This document shows positions 49,686 to 59,380 of a stretch of DNA of 64,000 nucleotides, piece by piece (within the stretch, counting starts at the first letter, position 1; every line of letters begins with the position of its first letter). The notes below the pieces were generated by a model that made no database searches, was not told where the DNA came from, and was given only the letters and a program-made list of their open reading frames with translations. The stretch is taken from NCBI RefSeq assembly GCF_013362815.1, contig NZ_JABFVK010000097.1:1-64000 (forward strand), written 5' to 3'. The DNA comes from Hamadaea sp. (lineage in GTDB: Bacteria; Actinomycetota; Actinomycetes; Mycobacteriales; Micromonosporaceae). The position numbers and the translations under genes were made by a program.

Positions 49686-51872
49686 GTGCCCGCGCCCGCC
49701 CAGGCCGGGCACATCCCGATGGGTGGTGGCAGGATCGCCGTCACGAGCCGGTACCTGACCCGCGACGGCCGGCCGTGGCTCCCGGCGACCGGCGAGTTCC
49801 ACTTCAGCCGGTATCGGCGCGATCGATGGCGCGAAGACCTGCTCAAACTCCGGGCCGGTGGGCTGACCGGGGTGTCGAGCTATCTGTTCTGGCTGCACCA
49901 CGAGGAGACCGAGGGCGAGCTGAGTTTCGCGGGCGACCTCGACGTGCGGCACTTCGCCGAGCTTTGTGCCGAGGCGGGTCTCGATTTCGTCGCCCGGATC
50001 GGTCCCTGGGTGCACGCCGAAGCCCGCAACGGCGGACTGCCCGACTGGGTGCTGGCGGGATGCGTACCGCGCTCGAACGATCCGGTCTACCTCGCCCGGG
50101 TACGCCGTTGGTACGCAGCCGTCGCCGAGCAGTTGAGCGGTCTCGATCACGCCGGCGGGGGACCGGTGATCGCGGTCCAGATCGACAATGAGTACCACGG
50201 CGGCGACGGCCATCTGCGTACGCTGAAAGACATGGCGCAGGAAGCCGGCCTGGTAGCTCCACTATGGACGGCGACGGCGTGGGACGGCGTGGATCTGGCG
50301 GGAACCGGCCTGCTGCCGACGTACGCCGGCTACGCGGACGGATTCTGGTTCGACGCCGACGAGGGCTGGCCGGAATCGTGCCGGACTCAGTTCGGCTTCA
50401 GCCACGCCCGCGACGGGATCAGCGACGGGCCGACCGAGTTCCCGTTCCTGACCTGCGAACTCGGCGGCGGGATGGCGACCGCGTACCACCGGCGACCTGT
50501 CGTGACGCCCGACGACGTCGCCGCGGTGGCGCTGACCAAGCTCGGCAGCGGTGCGAACATGCTCGGCTACTACATGTTCCACGGCGGCACCAACCCGATC
50601 GGCCGGCACAGCACCTTCCAGGAGTCGCGAGCCACCGGTTACCCCAACGACCTGCCGATCCTCAGCTACGACTTCCAGGCGCCGCTCGGCGAACACGGCC
50701 AGTACCGACGCCACTATCACCGATTGCGGCGGCTCCATCTGATGCTGGCGGACTTCGGCGAGGTGCTCGCGCCGATGCCGATGGTTCTGCCCGGTCCGAG
50801 TCCGCTGCGCTGGGCCGTTCGCAGTGACGGCCGGTCGGCGTTCCTGTTCGTCAACAATCACCAGCCGCATGAACCGCTGCCGTCGCGCGACGGGGTTCGG
50901 TTCCGGCTCGAACTGCCCACGACCATGGTGGAACTGCCCAGCCTGCCGGTCACGGTTCCGGCCGGCGCGAGTTTCTGCTGGCCGGTCAACCTACGGTTCG
51001 CGGGTGTGTCCATCTTGTACGCGACTGCGCAGCCGATCTGTGTGGTCGACGACGACTGCGGGCGACCCGTGCTCGTGCTGGCCGCCACGGAAGGCGTCGA
51101 GGCCGAAGTCGTCCTCGCCTCGGGCGAGGTGTTCCGCGGTCTGCGCCCCGGGACGGACTGCCTGATCAGCATCGGCGACGACGCGAAGGTGCTCGTGCTG
51201 GACTCGGCCAACGCCGACCGGCTCTATCGGGGCGACCTCGGCGGACGGCGGCGGCTCCTGCTCTGTGCGGACGGGGTCGTCTTCGACGGCGGTTCGCTGC
51301 GATTGCATACCGGCCGGGCGGAGCCGAGTTTCTCGGTGTTCCCGCCACCGTCCACCCCGCCGGAGGTGGCCGGAGCCCGCGTGGAGTCCGATGTGGACGG
51401 CTGCTTCACCCGGTACGCCGTGGTGTTCGACGAGCCGCCGGTGGCTCCGCCTGCGCTGCCATTCGAGCAGCTCCGAGCAGCCGGACAACAGCCGGAACGG
51501 GCGGGGGTTCCGGAAGACTCCGATTTCGACGAGGCGGCGGTGTATCGGATCGACATCCCAGCCGCACTGCGCGCGGCTGCATACGACGTGTTGCTCCGAC
51601 TGGACTGGCAGGCTGACGTCGGTCGTGCATACCAAGGAGATCGCCTGGTGGCCGACCAATTCTCCCAGGGTGAGCCGTGGGAGATCAGCTTGAGCCGGCT
51701 CGAGCCCGGCGACCTGACGGTGCGGTTGTTGCCGGTACCCGGGTCCCAGGCGGAGCTTCGGCAGGTCACCGCCGTGCCGTCGTACGCCGTTACGGTCACC
51801 GGAACCGGCTGGCGGGCCGAACCCGATTGGACGGCAGCGCACCGGCCGAGTACTGTTGCTCCTCGGCCGTGA
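49686..51872 (+). CDS. GH35-type beta-galactosidase
   Basis: A 728-residue glycosidase: RPWLPATGEFHFSRYRRDRW, YLFWLHHEETEGELSF, acid/base Glu169 in VIAVQIDNEYHG, nucleophile Glu258 in FLTCELGGG, and FHGGTNPIGRHS, then a C-terminal beta-sandwich region. There is no signal peptide. GTG 49686 is the first ordinary start, but the reading frame upstream (AYRWTSPDVP) already looks coding and reaches a CTG at 49647 overlapping the PhyH stop. Together with AraC and PhyH it suggests use of a modified galactoside. Confidence 0.88.
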   Translation: MPAPAQAGHIPMGGGRIAVTSRYLTRDGRPWLPATGEFHFSRYRRDRWREDLLKLRAGGLTGVSSYLFWLHHEETEGELSFAGDLDVRHFAELCAEAGLDFVARIGPWVHAEARNGGLPDWVLAGCVPRSNDPVYLARVRRWYAAVAEQLSGLDHAGGGPVIAVQIDNEYHGGDGHLRTLKDMAQEAGLVAPLWTATAWDGVDLAGTGLLPTYAGYADGFWFDADEGWPESCRTQFGFSHARDGISDGPTEFPFLTCELGGGMATAYHRRPVVTPDDVAAVALTKLGSGANMLGYYMFHGGTNPIGRHSTFQESRATGYPNDLPILSYDFQAPLGEHGQYRRHYHRLRRLHLMLADFGEVLAPMPMVLPGPSPLRWAVRSDGRSAFLFVNNHQPHEPLPSRDGVRFRLELPTTMVELPSLPVTVPAGASFCWPVNLRFAGVSILYATAQPICVVDDDCGRPVLVLAATEGVEAEVVLASGEVFRGLRPGTDCLISIGDDAKVLVLDSANADRLYRGDLGGRRRLLLCADGVVFDGGSLRLHTGRAEPSFSVFPPPSTPPEVAGARVESDVDGCFTRYAVVFDEPPVAPPALPFEQLRAAGQQPERAGVPEDSDFDEAAVYRIDIPAALRAAAYDVLLRLDWQADVGRAYQGDRLVADQFSQGEPWEISLSRLEPGDLTVRLLPVPGSQAELRQVTAVPSYAVTVTGTGWRAEPDWTAAHRPSTVAPRP

Positions 51873-51895
51873 CATTGCGCTAGGAGGTGAGCCCC

Positions 51896-51949
51896 GTGAA
51901 CGTTGTATCGATGTGGGTGCTCCCCCCGTCGTCACGGCCCGGCGATTGA
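51896..51949 (+). CDS. 17-codon leader ORF or frameshifted gene start
   Basis: AGGAGGTGA (51883-51891) stands before GTG 51896, which opens the frame MNVVSMWVLPPSSRPGD and stops at TGA 51947. This has a much better ribosome site than the overlapping GNAT start (TTG 51903) in another frame. It may be a regulatory leader peptide, or the true N-terminus of the GNAT gene cut off by a 4-nt insertion near 51945 (GATTGATC). Confidence 0.5.
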   Translation: MNVVSMWVLPPSSRPGD

Positions 51950-52799
51950 TCTGACCATCGCCCGGGAGCGTCTGGACCAGGCACTCCCGAAAGGCGAATC
52001 TTTGGACTCTGCACATCTGTTCTCCGGTGTCGGCGAGCACTCCGTCACCGTCAATCGCATCTCGGCGCGGCACTGGCACGCGCTCGACGACGACGAAGTA
52101 GCCGGCCGTGGCGAGGCTCACCAACGTCCCGACGGCCGGCTGTTCCTCAGCATCGACGCCTGGTCCGAGCCGGTCTTCGATCGGCTGGCCCATGCGATGC
52201 TCGCCGACCTGCCCCGGCCGCTGCATACCGTGGTCGACGAGGCGGATCTGGACCTGCTAGTGCAGTGGGAACGAGCGGGCTTCGCGCCCCGGCGTCGCGA
52301 ATTCGAGTACGTCATACCCACTGATCCGCAGGTCACCGGCCTTGATTCGGCCCAGCCTCCGTCGGGTATGCACATCCTCGGGTTGGGCGCGGCCGCCGAA
52401 GGGCCGTTGCGCGTACTGGACGGGGTCATCCGCGACGAAGTGGACGCCACGATCGGCTGGCAGGAGATGCCGGCGGAGGTGCTGTCCGGTCCGGACGGAC
52501 GGCTGCCCGTCGATCCGGCGAAGTACGCCGTCGCCGTTCGCGACGACGAATACGTGGGGCTCGTACGCGTGGCTCCGTTGCCCCGCCAGCCCCACATCGG
52601 CCTGGTCGCGGTCCGATCCGGGGTACGCCGCCGGGGTGTGGCGCGAGCGCTGCTGGCCGAGGTGCTGGCATCGGCGTACCGCCGTGGTCTCGGCACGGCA
52701 TCCGCAAACGTGAACCAGTCCAACGGGCCGGCGATCGCACTGTTCGAAGGGCTCGGCGCCCGCCGGGCCGGCAGCACCCTGGAGCTGGTGCTGCGATGA
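51903..52799 (+). CDS. GNAT family N-acetyltransferase
   Basis: A protein of up to 298 residues with a C-terminal GNAT domain: VGLVRVAPLPRQPHIGLVAV, GVRRRGVARALLAEVLASAY (acetyl-CoA loop) and NVNQSNGPAIALFEGLGA. The N-terminal half (WERAGFAPRRREFEYVIP) resembles a degenerate second GNAT fold. The start is uncertain: TTG 51903 has no ribosome site, while the strong one belongs to the leader frame. It lies 24 nt before the IF-1 paralogue. Confidence 0.85.
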   Translation: MYRCGCSPRRHGPAIDLTIARERLDQALPKGESLDSAHLFSGVGEHSVTVNRISARHWHALDDDEVAGRGEAHQRPDGRLFLSIDAWSEPVFDRLAHAMLADLPRPLHTVVDEADLDLLVQWERAGFAPRRREFEYVIPTDPQVTGLDSAQPPSGMHILGLGAAAEGPLRVLDGVIRDEVDATIGWQEMPAEVLSGPDGRLPVDPAKYAVAVRDDEYVGLVRVAPLPRQPHIGLVAVRSGVRRRGVARALLAEVLASAYRRGLGTASANVNQSNGPAIALFEGLGARRAGSTLELVLR

Positions 52800-52823
52800 C
52801 GGCTTCTCGATGGGAGCAACGAT

Positions 52824-53051
52824 ATGATCAAGAAATCCACTGACGGCATCCAACTGGAAGGCACCGTCGTCGAGTGCCTCCGCAACGCCACGTTCCGGGT
52901 GGAGCTGCAGAACGGGCACAAGGTTCTGGCGCACATCAGCGGGAAGATCCGGAAGAACTACATCAAGATCCTCCCGTTCGACCGGGTGCTCGTGGAGGTC
53001 AGCGCGTACGACCTCGACCGCGGTCGCATCCTCTTCCGGTACCGCAACTAG
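52824..53051 (+). CDS. infA: translation initiation factor IF-1 paralogue
   Basis: A 75-residue OB-fold protein clearly of the IF-1 family: [40 protein letters not shown] and [19 protein letters not shown]. Compared with standard actinobacterial IF-1 it starts MIKKSTD instead of MAKKDG and has FDR in place of EDR or GDR at the loop. It is not in a ribosomal-protein operon (no rpmJ, rpsM nearby), so it is probably an additional copy. It converges on the kinase gene, sharing CTAG. Confidence 0.9.
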   Translation: MIKKSTDGIQLEGTVVECLRNATFRVELQNGHKVLAHISGKIRKNYIKILPFDRVLVEVSAYDLDRGRILFRYRN

Positions 53052-54235
53052 TACTCCAGTCGCGGGCACGGGAACGTGACTTCGACCGACAGTCCGCCAC
53101 CCGTTCTCGGCCGGGCGTCGACGGTCGCGGCGTGGGCGGTGGCGATGGCCTGGACGATGGACAGGCCAAGGCCGTGCCCGCCGTCGTGGCCGGCCCGCCG
53201 GTCGCCGAGCCGGACGAACGGCTGGAAGAGCCGCCCGACCTCGTCGGCCGGAATGGCGACCCCGGTGTTGCCCACTTTCAGGACGGCGTGACCGTCCCGG
53301 GTCGTGGTGCCGACCTCGACTTCGCCGCCGGCGGTGTTGTGGCGGATGGCGTTGGCGACCAGGTTGGCGACGAGCCGTTCGATCAGCACCTTGTCGCCGA
53401 CCAGGACGGCGGGGGAGAGCGCGGCGGTCACGGACACCCCTCGCCGTTGTGCCTCCGGCGCCGCCGAGTCCAGCACGTTGCCCGTGATCGCGGCCAGGTC
53501 GGCGACCTCCCGGTCGGCCGGGCCGGCTTGGCTGCCGGCCAAGGCGAGCAGCGCCTCGATGAGGCTCTCCTGCTCGGCGTTGGAGGCGAGCACTCCCGTG
53601 GCGACCGCCCGCCAGGTCTCGGCGCTCGTGCCGGGATCGTCCAACGCGACCTGCAGCATCGCCCGTTCCCGGGTCAGCGGCGTACGCAGCTCGTGGGAGG
53701 CGTTGGCGACGAAGTTCCGCTGCGCGTCGAACGAGGCTTCCAGCCGGGCGAACAGATCGTCGAGCGTGTCGCCGAGTGCCTTCAGTTCGTCGTCGGGCCC
53801 GCGTAAGGCAAGGCGCTGACTGAGATTGCTGGCGGAGATCCGCCGGGCGGTCGCGTTGATCACAGCCAGCGGACGGAGTACGCGTCCGGCCGCCAGCCAG
53901 CCGAGGCCCAGTGCGACGACCGTGACAATAGCCAGCGCGATCGGGGCGTCGATGAGTACCTGCCGCAGATCGCTGGCGGCGATCTCCTTGCCCAGCGCGG
54001 TCTCCAGCTGGGCGAGGTCGGGCAGCTGACCATCGGGCAACTGCTCCTTGCTCAGCGGACCGCTGGAGACGGTGATGTCGCTCGGCGGGAAGTTCTCTCT
54101 GTTGATGTGCCCGTCCGGATTGATCGCATGCCGTACGAGGAGATAGGTGACCACCAGCAGGATCGCTCCGCAGGCGAGGAACAGGCCGCCGTAGAGCAGG
54201 GTCAGCCGGAATCGCGCGGTTCGGCGGGGCATCAT
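53048..54235 (-). CDS. OmpR-type sensor histidine kinase
   Basis: A 395-residue kinase: TM1 ([24 protein letters not shown]), a ~70-residue extracytoplasmic loop, TM2 ([19 protein letters not shown]), HAMP, HisKA with [14 protein letters not shown], and HATPase_c ([20 protein letters not shown]). It pairs with the regulator by ATGA. The sensor loop has no known domain. It is the receptor of the system facing the lipoprotein/MacAB-like operon. Confidence 0.93.
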   Translation of the reverse strand: MMPRRTARFRLTLLYGGLFLACGAILLVVTYLLVRHAINPDGHINRENFPPSDITVSSGPLSKEQLPDGQLPDLAQLETALGKEIAASDLRQVLIDAPIALAIVTVVALGLGWLAAGRVLRPLAVINATARRISASNLSQRLALRGPDDELKALGDTLDDLFARLEASFDAQRNFVANASHELRTPLTRERAMLQVALDDPGTSAETWRAVATGVLASNAEQESLIEALLALAGSQAGPADREVADLAAITGNVLDSAAPEAQRRGVSVTAALSPAVLVGDKVLIERLVANLVANAIRHNTAGGEVEVGTTTRDGHAVLKVGNTGVAIPADEVGRLFQPFVRLGDRRAGHDGGHGLGLSIVQAIATAHAATVDARPRTGGGLSVEVTFPCPRLEY

Positions 54236-54894
54236 TCGGCTCCGATGCGATAGCCGCTGTCGCGGACGGTGTGCAGGACGGGCGGGTCGCCGAGCTTGGC
54301 GCGCAGCCGGCCGACCGTGGTCTTCACGGTGGTCGTGAACGGGTCGGCGGCCGAGTCCCAGACGTGCTCGAGGAGTTCCTCCGCGGAGACGGGCCGTCCG
54401 TCGGCTCGCAGCAGGTACGCCAGCACCGCGAACTCCTTCGGGTTCAGTGCGAGCTTCCGCCCGGCCCGCGTCGCGGTACGCCGTCCGGGATCCAGCACGA
54501 GATCGGCGTACCCGAGCTCGTCGCGTACCGGAGCGCCCGGCCGGCGGGCCAGCGCCTGGATGCGGGCCACGAGTTCGGTGAAGTCGAACGGCTTGGGCAG
54601 GTAGTCGTCCGCGCCCAGGCCGAGCCCCTCCACGCGGTCGCGAACCGACCGGGCGGCGGTGAGCATGAGGATGCGGCTGGGCGAGCGCGTCGCGACCAGA
54701 TGGCGGCAGATGTCGTCCCCCGGCACGCCCGGCAGATCCCGGTCGAGCACGACGACGTCGTAAGCCGTGGCCGCGAGTTGCGCGAGCGCGCTGCCGCCGT
54801 CGAGCGCCACGTCGACCGTCATACCGCGGCGGAGCAGCCCGGCCGCCACTGCCCGGGCCAGCCGGTCGTCGTCCTCAGCTATCAGCACTCTCAT
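54232..54894 (-). CDS. OmpR-type response regulator
   Basis: A 220-residue regulator: IAEDDDRLAR, VVLDRDLPGVPGDD (phospho-acceptor Asp), LGADDYLPKPFDF, and winged HTH (LNPKEFAVLAYLLRADGRPV, TVKTTVGRLRAKLG). It is divergent from the export operon; direct repeats in the shared gap are its probable binding sites. Confidence 0.94.
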   Translation of the reverse strand: MRVLIAEDDDRLARAVAAGLLRRGMTVDVALDGGSALAQLAATAYDVVVLDRDLPGVPGDDICRHLVATRSPSRILMLTAARSVRDRVEGLGLGADDYLPKPFDFTELVARIQALARRPGAPVRDELGYADLVLDPGRRTATRAGRKLALNPKEFAVLAYLLRADGRPVSAEELLEHVWDSAADPFTTTVKTTVGRLRAKLGDPPVLHTVRDSGYRIGAE

Positions 54895-54942
54895 CGACTC
54901 TCACCGGCTCACCATGGCAGGGCGCGGTCGCCCGGCGCCGGA

Positions 54943-54985
54943 AGGTGACAGCCAGGTGACAGCTGGCACCCGCGTGTCACCTGTC
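54943..54985. promoter_or_regulatory. 11-bp direct repeats, likely OmpR-type binding sites
   Basis: AGGTGACAGCC (54943-54953) and AGGTGACAGCT (54954-54964) are head-to-tail at one helical turn, followed by an inverted partner GTGTCACCTGTC (54974-54985). This is the usual geometry for OmpR/PhoB-type dimers and lies between the regulator and the lipoprotein genes. Confidence 0.7.
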
Positions 54986-55035
54986 GTCGCCTAAACCTGA
55001 CTGCCGACGGTACCCATCGGCGAAGGAGACGCGAA

Positions 55036-55626
55036 ATGAAACCGTTCGAACGGACCGCCACGCTCGTCGCGGCGGTGCTGCTCAGCCTGGTGACGGCGGC
55101 GTGCGCAGGCGGCTCGGCGCAGGACACCGGTTCGGCCGCGACGCCGTCCGCCACGCCCCGTCCGGCCGGCTCGCCTTCCCGGATCGCCTTCTCCCACTGC
55201 ATGCGTACGCACGGCGTGCCGAACTTCCCCGACCCCGACAGCAAGGGCAACTATCAGGCCACCGGCCCGGGGGCGCTCGGGGTCAGCAGCACCCAGTACG
55301 AAGCGGCTGAACAGGCCTGCCTGTCCCAGCTCCCGACCGGGGGTTCGCTGGAGGAGCAGACGAATCAGTGCTTGTGGTTCGGCGCGTGCCCGCCGGCTTT
55401 GCTTCAGCAGCTGATGAACATCGAGCGCCAGTACGCCGAGTGCATCCGTACGCACGGCGTCCCGAACTGGCCCGATCCGGAGATCAACAAGGGCAACCGG
55501 CCCGCCTTCAACCTGAGCAAGGCCGGCATCGATCCGGACTCGATGGGCACCGCCCGGTTCGAGGCGCTGGATCGGGACTGCCGCAGCCGGCTCGGCGGCT
55601 CCGTGCCCAAGCTGCCGACCTCCTGA
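55036..55626 (+). CDS. lipoprotein with duplicated HGVPNFPDP motif
   Basis: A 196-residue lipoprotein: signal with lipobox VTAAC (Cys near residue 23), then two copies of a motif, FSHCMRTHGVPNFPDPDS and YAECIRTHGVPNWPDPEI, and two further cysteines (EQACLSQ, RDCRSR). Four to six cysteines may form disulfides. Such proteins often stand with MacA/MacB-like exporters in actinomycetes, as here. Function unknown. Confidence 0.8.
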   Translation: MKPFERTATLVAAVLLSLVTAACAGGSAQDTGSAATPSATPRPAGSPSRIAFSHCMRTHGVPNFPDPDSKGNYQATGPGALGVSSTQYEAAEQACLSQLPTGGSLEEQTNQCLWFGACPPALLQQLMNIERQYAECIRTHGVPNWPDPEINKGNRPAFNLSKAGIDPDSMGTARFEALDRDCRSRLGGSVPKLPTS

Positions 55627-55635
55627 GGCGACGTC

Positions 55636-56741
55636 ATGACGGACAGGAAACGAGTCTTCTCCCGGCGTCGGCTGGTGGTCGGTGCGCTGGCCGTCGGCGT
55701 CGTGGGCGTGGGTGCCCCGCTGGTGGCGGTCAGCGGAGTGCTGGACGGTACGCCGGACGACGGCGAACCGGCCGGGCAACCGACGACTTCGCTGGCGACG
55801 GTGAAACGGGGATCGCTGTCGAAGCAGATCCAGCTTGCCGGCACGCTCGGGTACGCGGGCAGCTACACCGTGACGGGCCGTCGGCCGGGGACGGTCACCT
55901 GGCTCCCCGCATCCGGTCAAGTGATCGAGCAGGGTCACGTGCTCTACGAGGTGGACGGCGTACCGGTGATCCTGCTCTTCGGAGCGACACCGGCGTACCG
56001 GTCGCTCGGGGCGGCCGCAGTCGGAAAGGACGTGGCGCAACTCAACCACGCCCTGGTAGCCCTGGGATTCCTACGAGCGTCCGATGTGGACGGACGATGG
56101 GCACGGTTCGGCGGGACGACCCGGACCGGCGTCAAGCGACTGCAGCATCGCCTGGGCTTGCCGCAGACCGGCGAACTGGATGCCGGTGACGTCGTGTTCC
56201 TCCCGACGGCCGCGCGCGTGACGGAGCTGGCAGCCGATCTCGGCGGGCCTGCGGACGGCGCGGTGCTCCGGGCTACGTCGACGACTCCGGTGGTGACCGT
56301 GGCGCTGGCGGCCGACCTGCAATCGGTCGTCGCTGTTGGTGATCAGGTCGCCATCACGGTGCCGGACGGCAAGGTCACCACCGGCACGGTGGCGTCGGTG
56401 GGCAAGGTCGCGGTCGCGGCCTCCGAGCAATCCGGCGGCTCGGTCGCGACGCCGACCGTGCCGGTGACGGTCACGCCCGCCGATCGGGTGGCGACCAGCG
56501 GCTGGGATCAAGCGCCGGTCCTCGTGGCGATCACCACGGCCACCGTCGCCGACGTCTTGGCGGTTCCCGTGTACGCGCTGCTCGCCCGGTCCGGCGGCGG
56601 GTACGCCGTCGAGGTCGTCGACGCGAACGGAGCACGCCGTCTCGTCGAGGTGACTCCCGGGCTGTTCGACGACGCCACCGGCCTGGTGCAGGTAGCGGGA
56701 GCGGGACTCGCCGACGGTCAGCGGATCGTGGTGCCGGCCTC

Positions 56742-56745
<4 letters not shown>
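55636..56745 (+). CDS. efflux periplasmic adaptor (HlyD/MacA-like) with peptidoglycan-binding insert
   Basis: A 369-residue protein: N-terminal TM ([22 protein letters not shown]), a lipoyl/barrel-sandwich part ([40 protein letters not shown]), a PG_binding_1 helix bundle ([27 protein letters not shown]) and a C-terminal beta-barrel. This is the common actinomycete adaptor layout. It is 10 nt after the lipoprotein gene and overlaps the ATPase start (ATGA). Confidence 0.9.
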
Positions 56746-57460
<715 letters not shown>

Positions 57461-57464
<4 letters not shown>

Positions 57465-58678
57465 CCGCATCGCTCGCCCCGTATCGGCTGCGCCTCGGCG
57501 ATCTGAGCCGGTTGGCCGCCGTCGGCCTGCGTACGCGCAAACTCCGAGCGGGGCTGTCCGCGCTGGGCATCGCGATCGGCGTCGCCGCGATCGTCGCCGT
57601 CCTCGGCTTGTCCTCGTCCTCCCAGGCCGGGCTGCTGGCCGAGATCGACCAGCTCGGCACCAATCTGCTCACTGTCGCGAATGGACAGAACTCGGTCGGC
57701 GGCCCGGCCGAGCTCCCGATCGCCGCGCCCGGCATGATCACTCGGATCGCCGGAGTGACCGACGTCCAGTACACCGGCCGGGTCGGCGGCCAGCACGTCT
57801 ACCGCAGTCCGCTGATCCCCGCGATCAACACGAACGTCCTGTCGGTGCAGGCCACCAGCCTCGACCTGCCCGCGACTCTGGGCGCGTCCGTCGCCGTGGG
57901 CCGGTTCCTCGATGCGGCCACCGCCCAGGAACCCGTCGTGGTGCTGGGTGCGGCCGCCGCCGCGCGGCTCGGCGTAGACCGGCTCCATCCCGGCGAGCGG
58001 ATCTGGATCGGCCCGAGTTCGCGGATCGGTCAGTGGTTCTACCTCACCGGCGTCCTGCAACCGGCCGTGCTCGCGCCCGAGATCGACTCGGCCGTTCTCA
58101 TCGGCTTCCCGGCCGCGAAGGCGTACCTCGGATTCGACGGGCATCCCTCGCAGATCTATGTGCGTACGGCGACCGATCAGGTCAACGCAGTGCACGACCT
58201 GCTCGCGGCCACCGCCAGCCCGGCGAATCCGGGACAGGTCACCGTCTCGCAGCCCTCCGATCTACTGGTCGCCCGGGCGGCGGCGAAATCGGCGCTCAAC
58301 GGCCTGTTCCTCGGGCTCGGCGCGGTGTCACTGCTGGTCGGTGCGGTGGGGGTGGCGAACACGATGATCATCTCGGTGCTGGAACGGCGGTCGGAGATCG
58401 GCCTCCGCCGGGCGCTGGGCGCGACTAGGCGGCACATCCGGCTGCAGTTCCTCGGCGAGGCGATCCTGCTCGCCACGCTCGGCGGTGCGATCGGTGTCGC
58501 CGCCGGAGCCGCCGCGACCGCGCTCTACGCCCACGCCCGACAGTGGACCGCTGTCGTCCCGGCGATCGCCTGGGGCGGTGGGCTCGCCGCCGCGGTGCTG
58601 ATCGGTGCCGTCGCCGGTCTGCTTCCGGCACTCCGAGCCGCTCGGATGTCACCCACGCAGGCGTTGTGGGCCGTCTGA
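57461..58678 (+). CDS. ABC transporter permease (MacB/FtsX-like)
   Basis: A 405-residue permease: one N-terminal TM ([19 protein letters not shown]), a large extracytoplasmic domain (~200 residues), and a C-terminal FtsX block of three TMs ([41 protein letters not shown], final [13 protein letters not shown]). It is a mechanotransmission-type exporter part; the substrate may be a peptide, lipoprotein or antibiotic. Confidence 0.93.
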
Positions 58679-58816
58679 GGGGTGGCTCCGTGGCGGGTTC
58701 CGTGACCGGGTCCGTAGCCGCCACGGATGTTCCGCCGCCGTCCGGCCGAGATCCTTGAACCTATCGGGCCGGTCTGGCCCCCATGACTCAGCCCACGACA
58801 CAAGGAGTGATCGGAC

Positions 58817-59371
58817 ATGACCTCTCAGATCAGCGCGGACGTTCTGCCCGTCGGCACCGGGCAGCGGCGTACGCGGATCACCGCCAACGGAGTGCTCTGG
58901 GTGCTGCAGGCGCTGCTGGGCCTGTTCTTCGCCGGCAGCGGGTTCGGCAAGGTGCTGCTCCTCGACGACGCCTGGTACACCGCCGCACCACAAGCCGTCG
59001 CCTGGTACGCCGCGGTGTCGCAGCCGTTGATCGTGTTCATCGGGGTCGCCGAGGTGCTCGGCGGTCTCGGCGTGCTCTTCCCGGCGATGACCCGGGTGCG
59101 GCCGAGTCTGACGCCGCTCGCCGCGGCCGGTCTGACGCTGACGATGATCCTCGCCGGTGGCTTCCACGTCGTACGCGGCGAGTTCGACCTGCTCCCGTAC
59201 AACATCGTGCTGGGCGCGGTGGCCGCCGTCGTCGCGATCGGCCGCTGGGCCAAGCGCCCCATCGCCGCCGCGCCACTGACCCGCGGCCGCGTGATTCTGT
59301 CGGCGGTGGTCGCGGTCCTGCTGATCCTGCTGGTCTTCGCCCCGACCTGGTACTCGATGACCCGCTTCTGA
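58817..59371 (+). CDS. DoxX family membrane protein
   Basis: A 184-residue protein with four TM helices: VLWVLQALLGLFFAGSGFGKVLL, VSQPLIVFIGVAEVLGGLGVLFPA, ALAAAGLTLTMILAGGFHVVRGE and VILSAVVAVLLILLVFAP. The family is linked to thiol or oxidative-stress membrane complexes. It is monocistronic, 139 nt after the permease. Confidence 0.88.
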   Translation: MTSQISADVLPVGTGQRRTRITANGVLWVLQALLGLFFAGSGFGKVLLLDDAWYTAAPQAVAWYAAVSQPLIVFIGVAEVLGGLGVLFPAMTRVRPSLTPLAAAGLTLTMILAGGFHVVRGEFDLLPYNIVLGAVAAVVAIGRWAKRPIAAAPLTRGRVILSAVVAVLLILLVFAPTWYSMTRF

Positions 59372-59380
59372 GCGAGCGCG

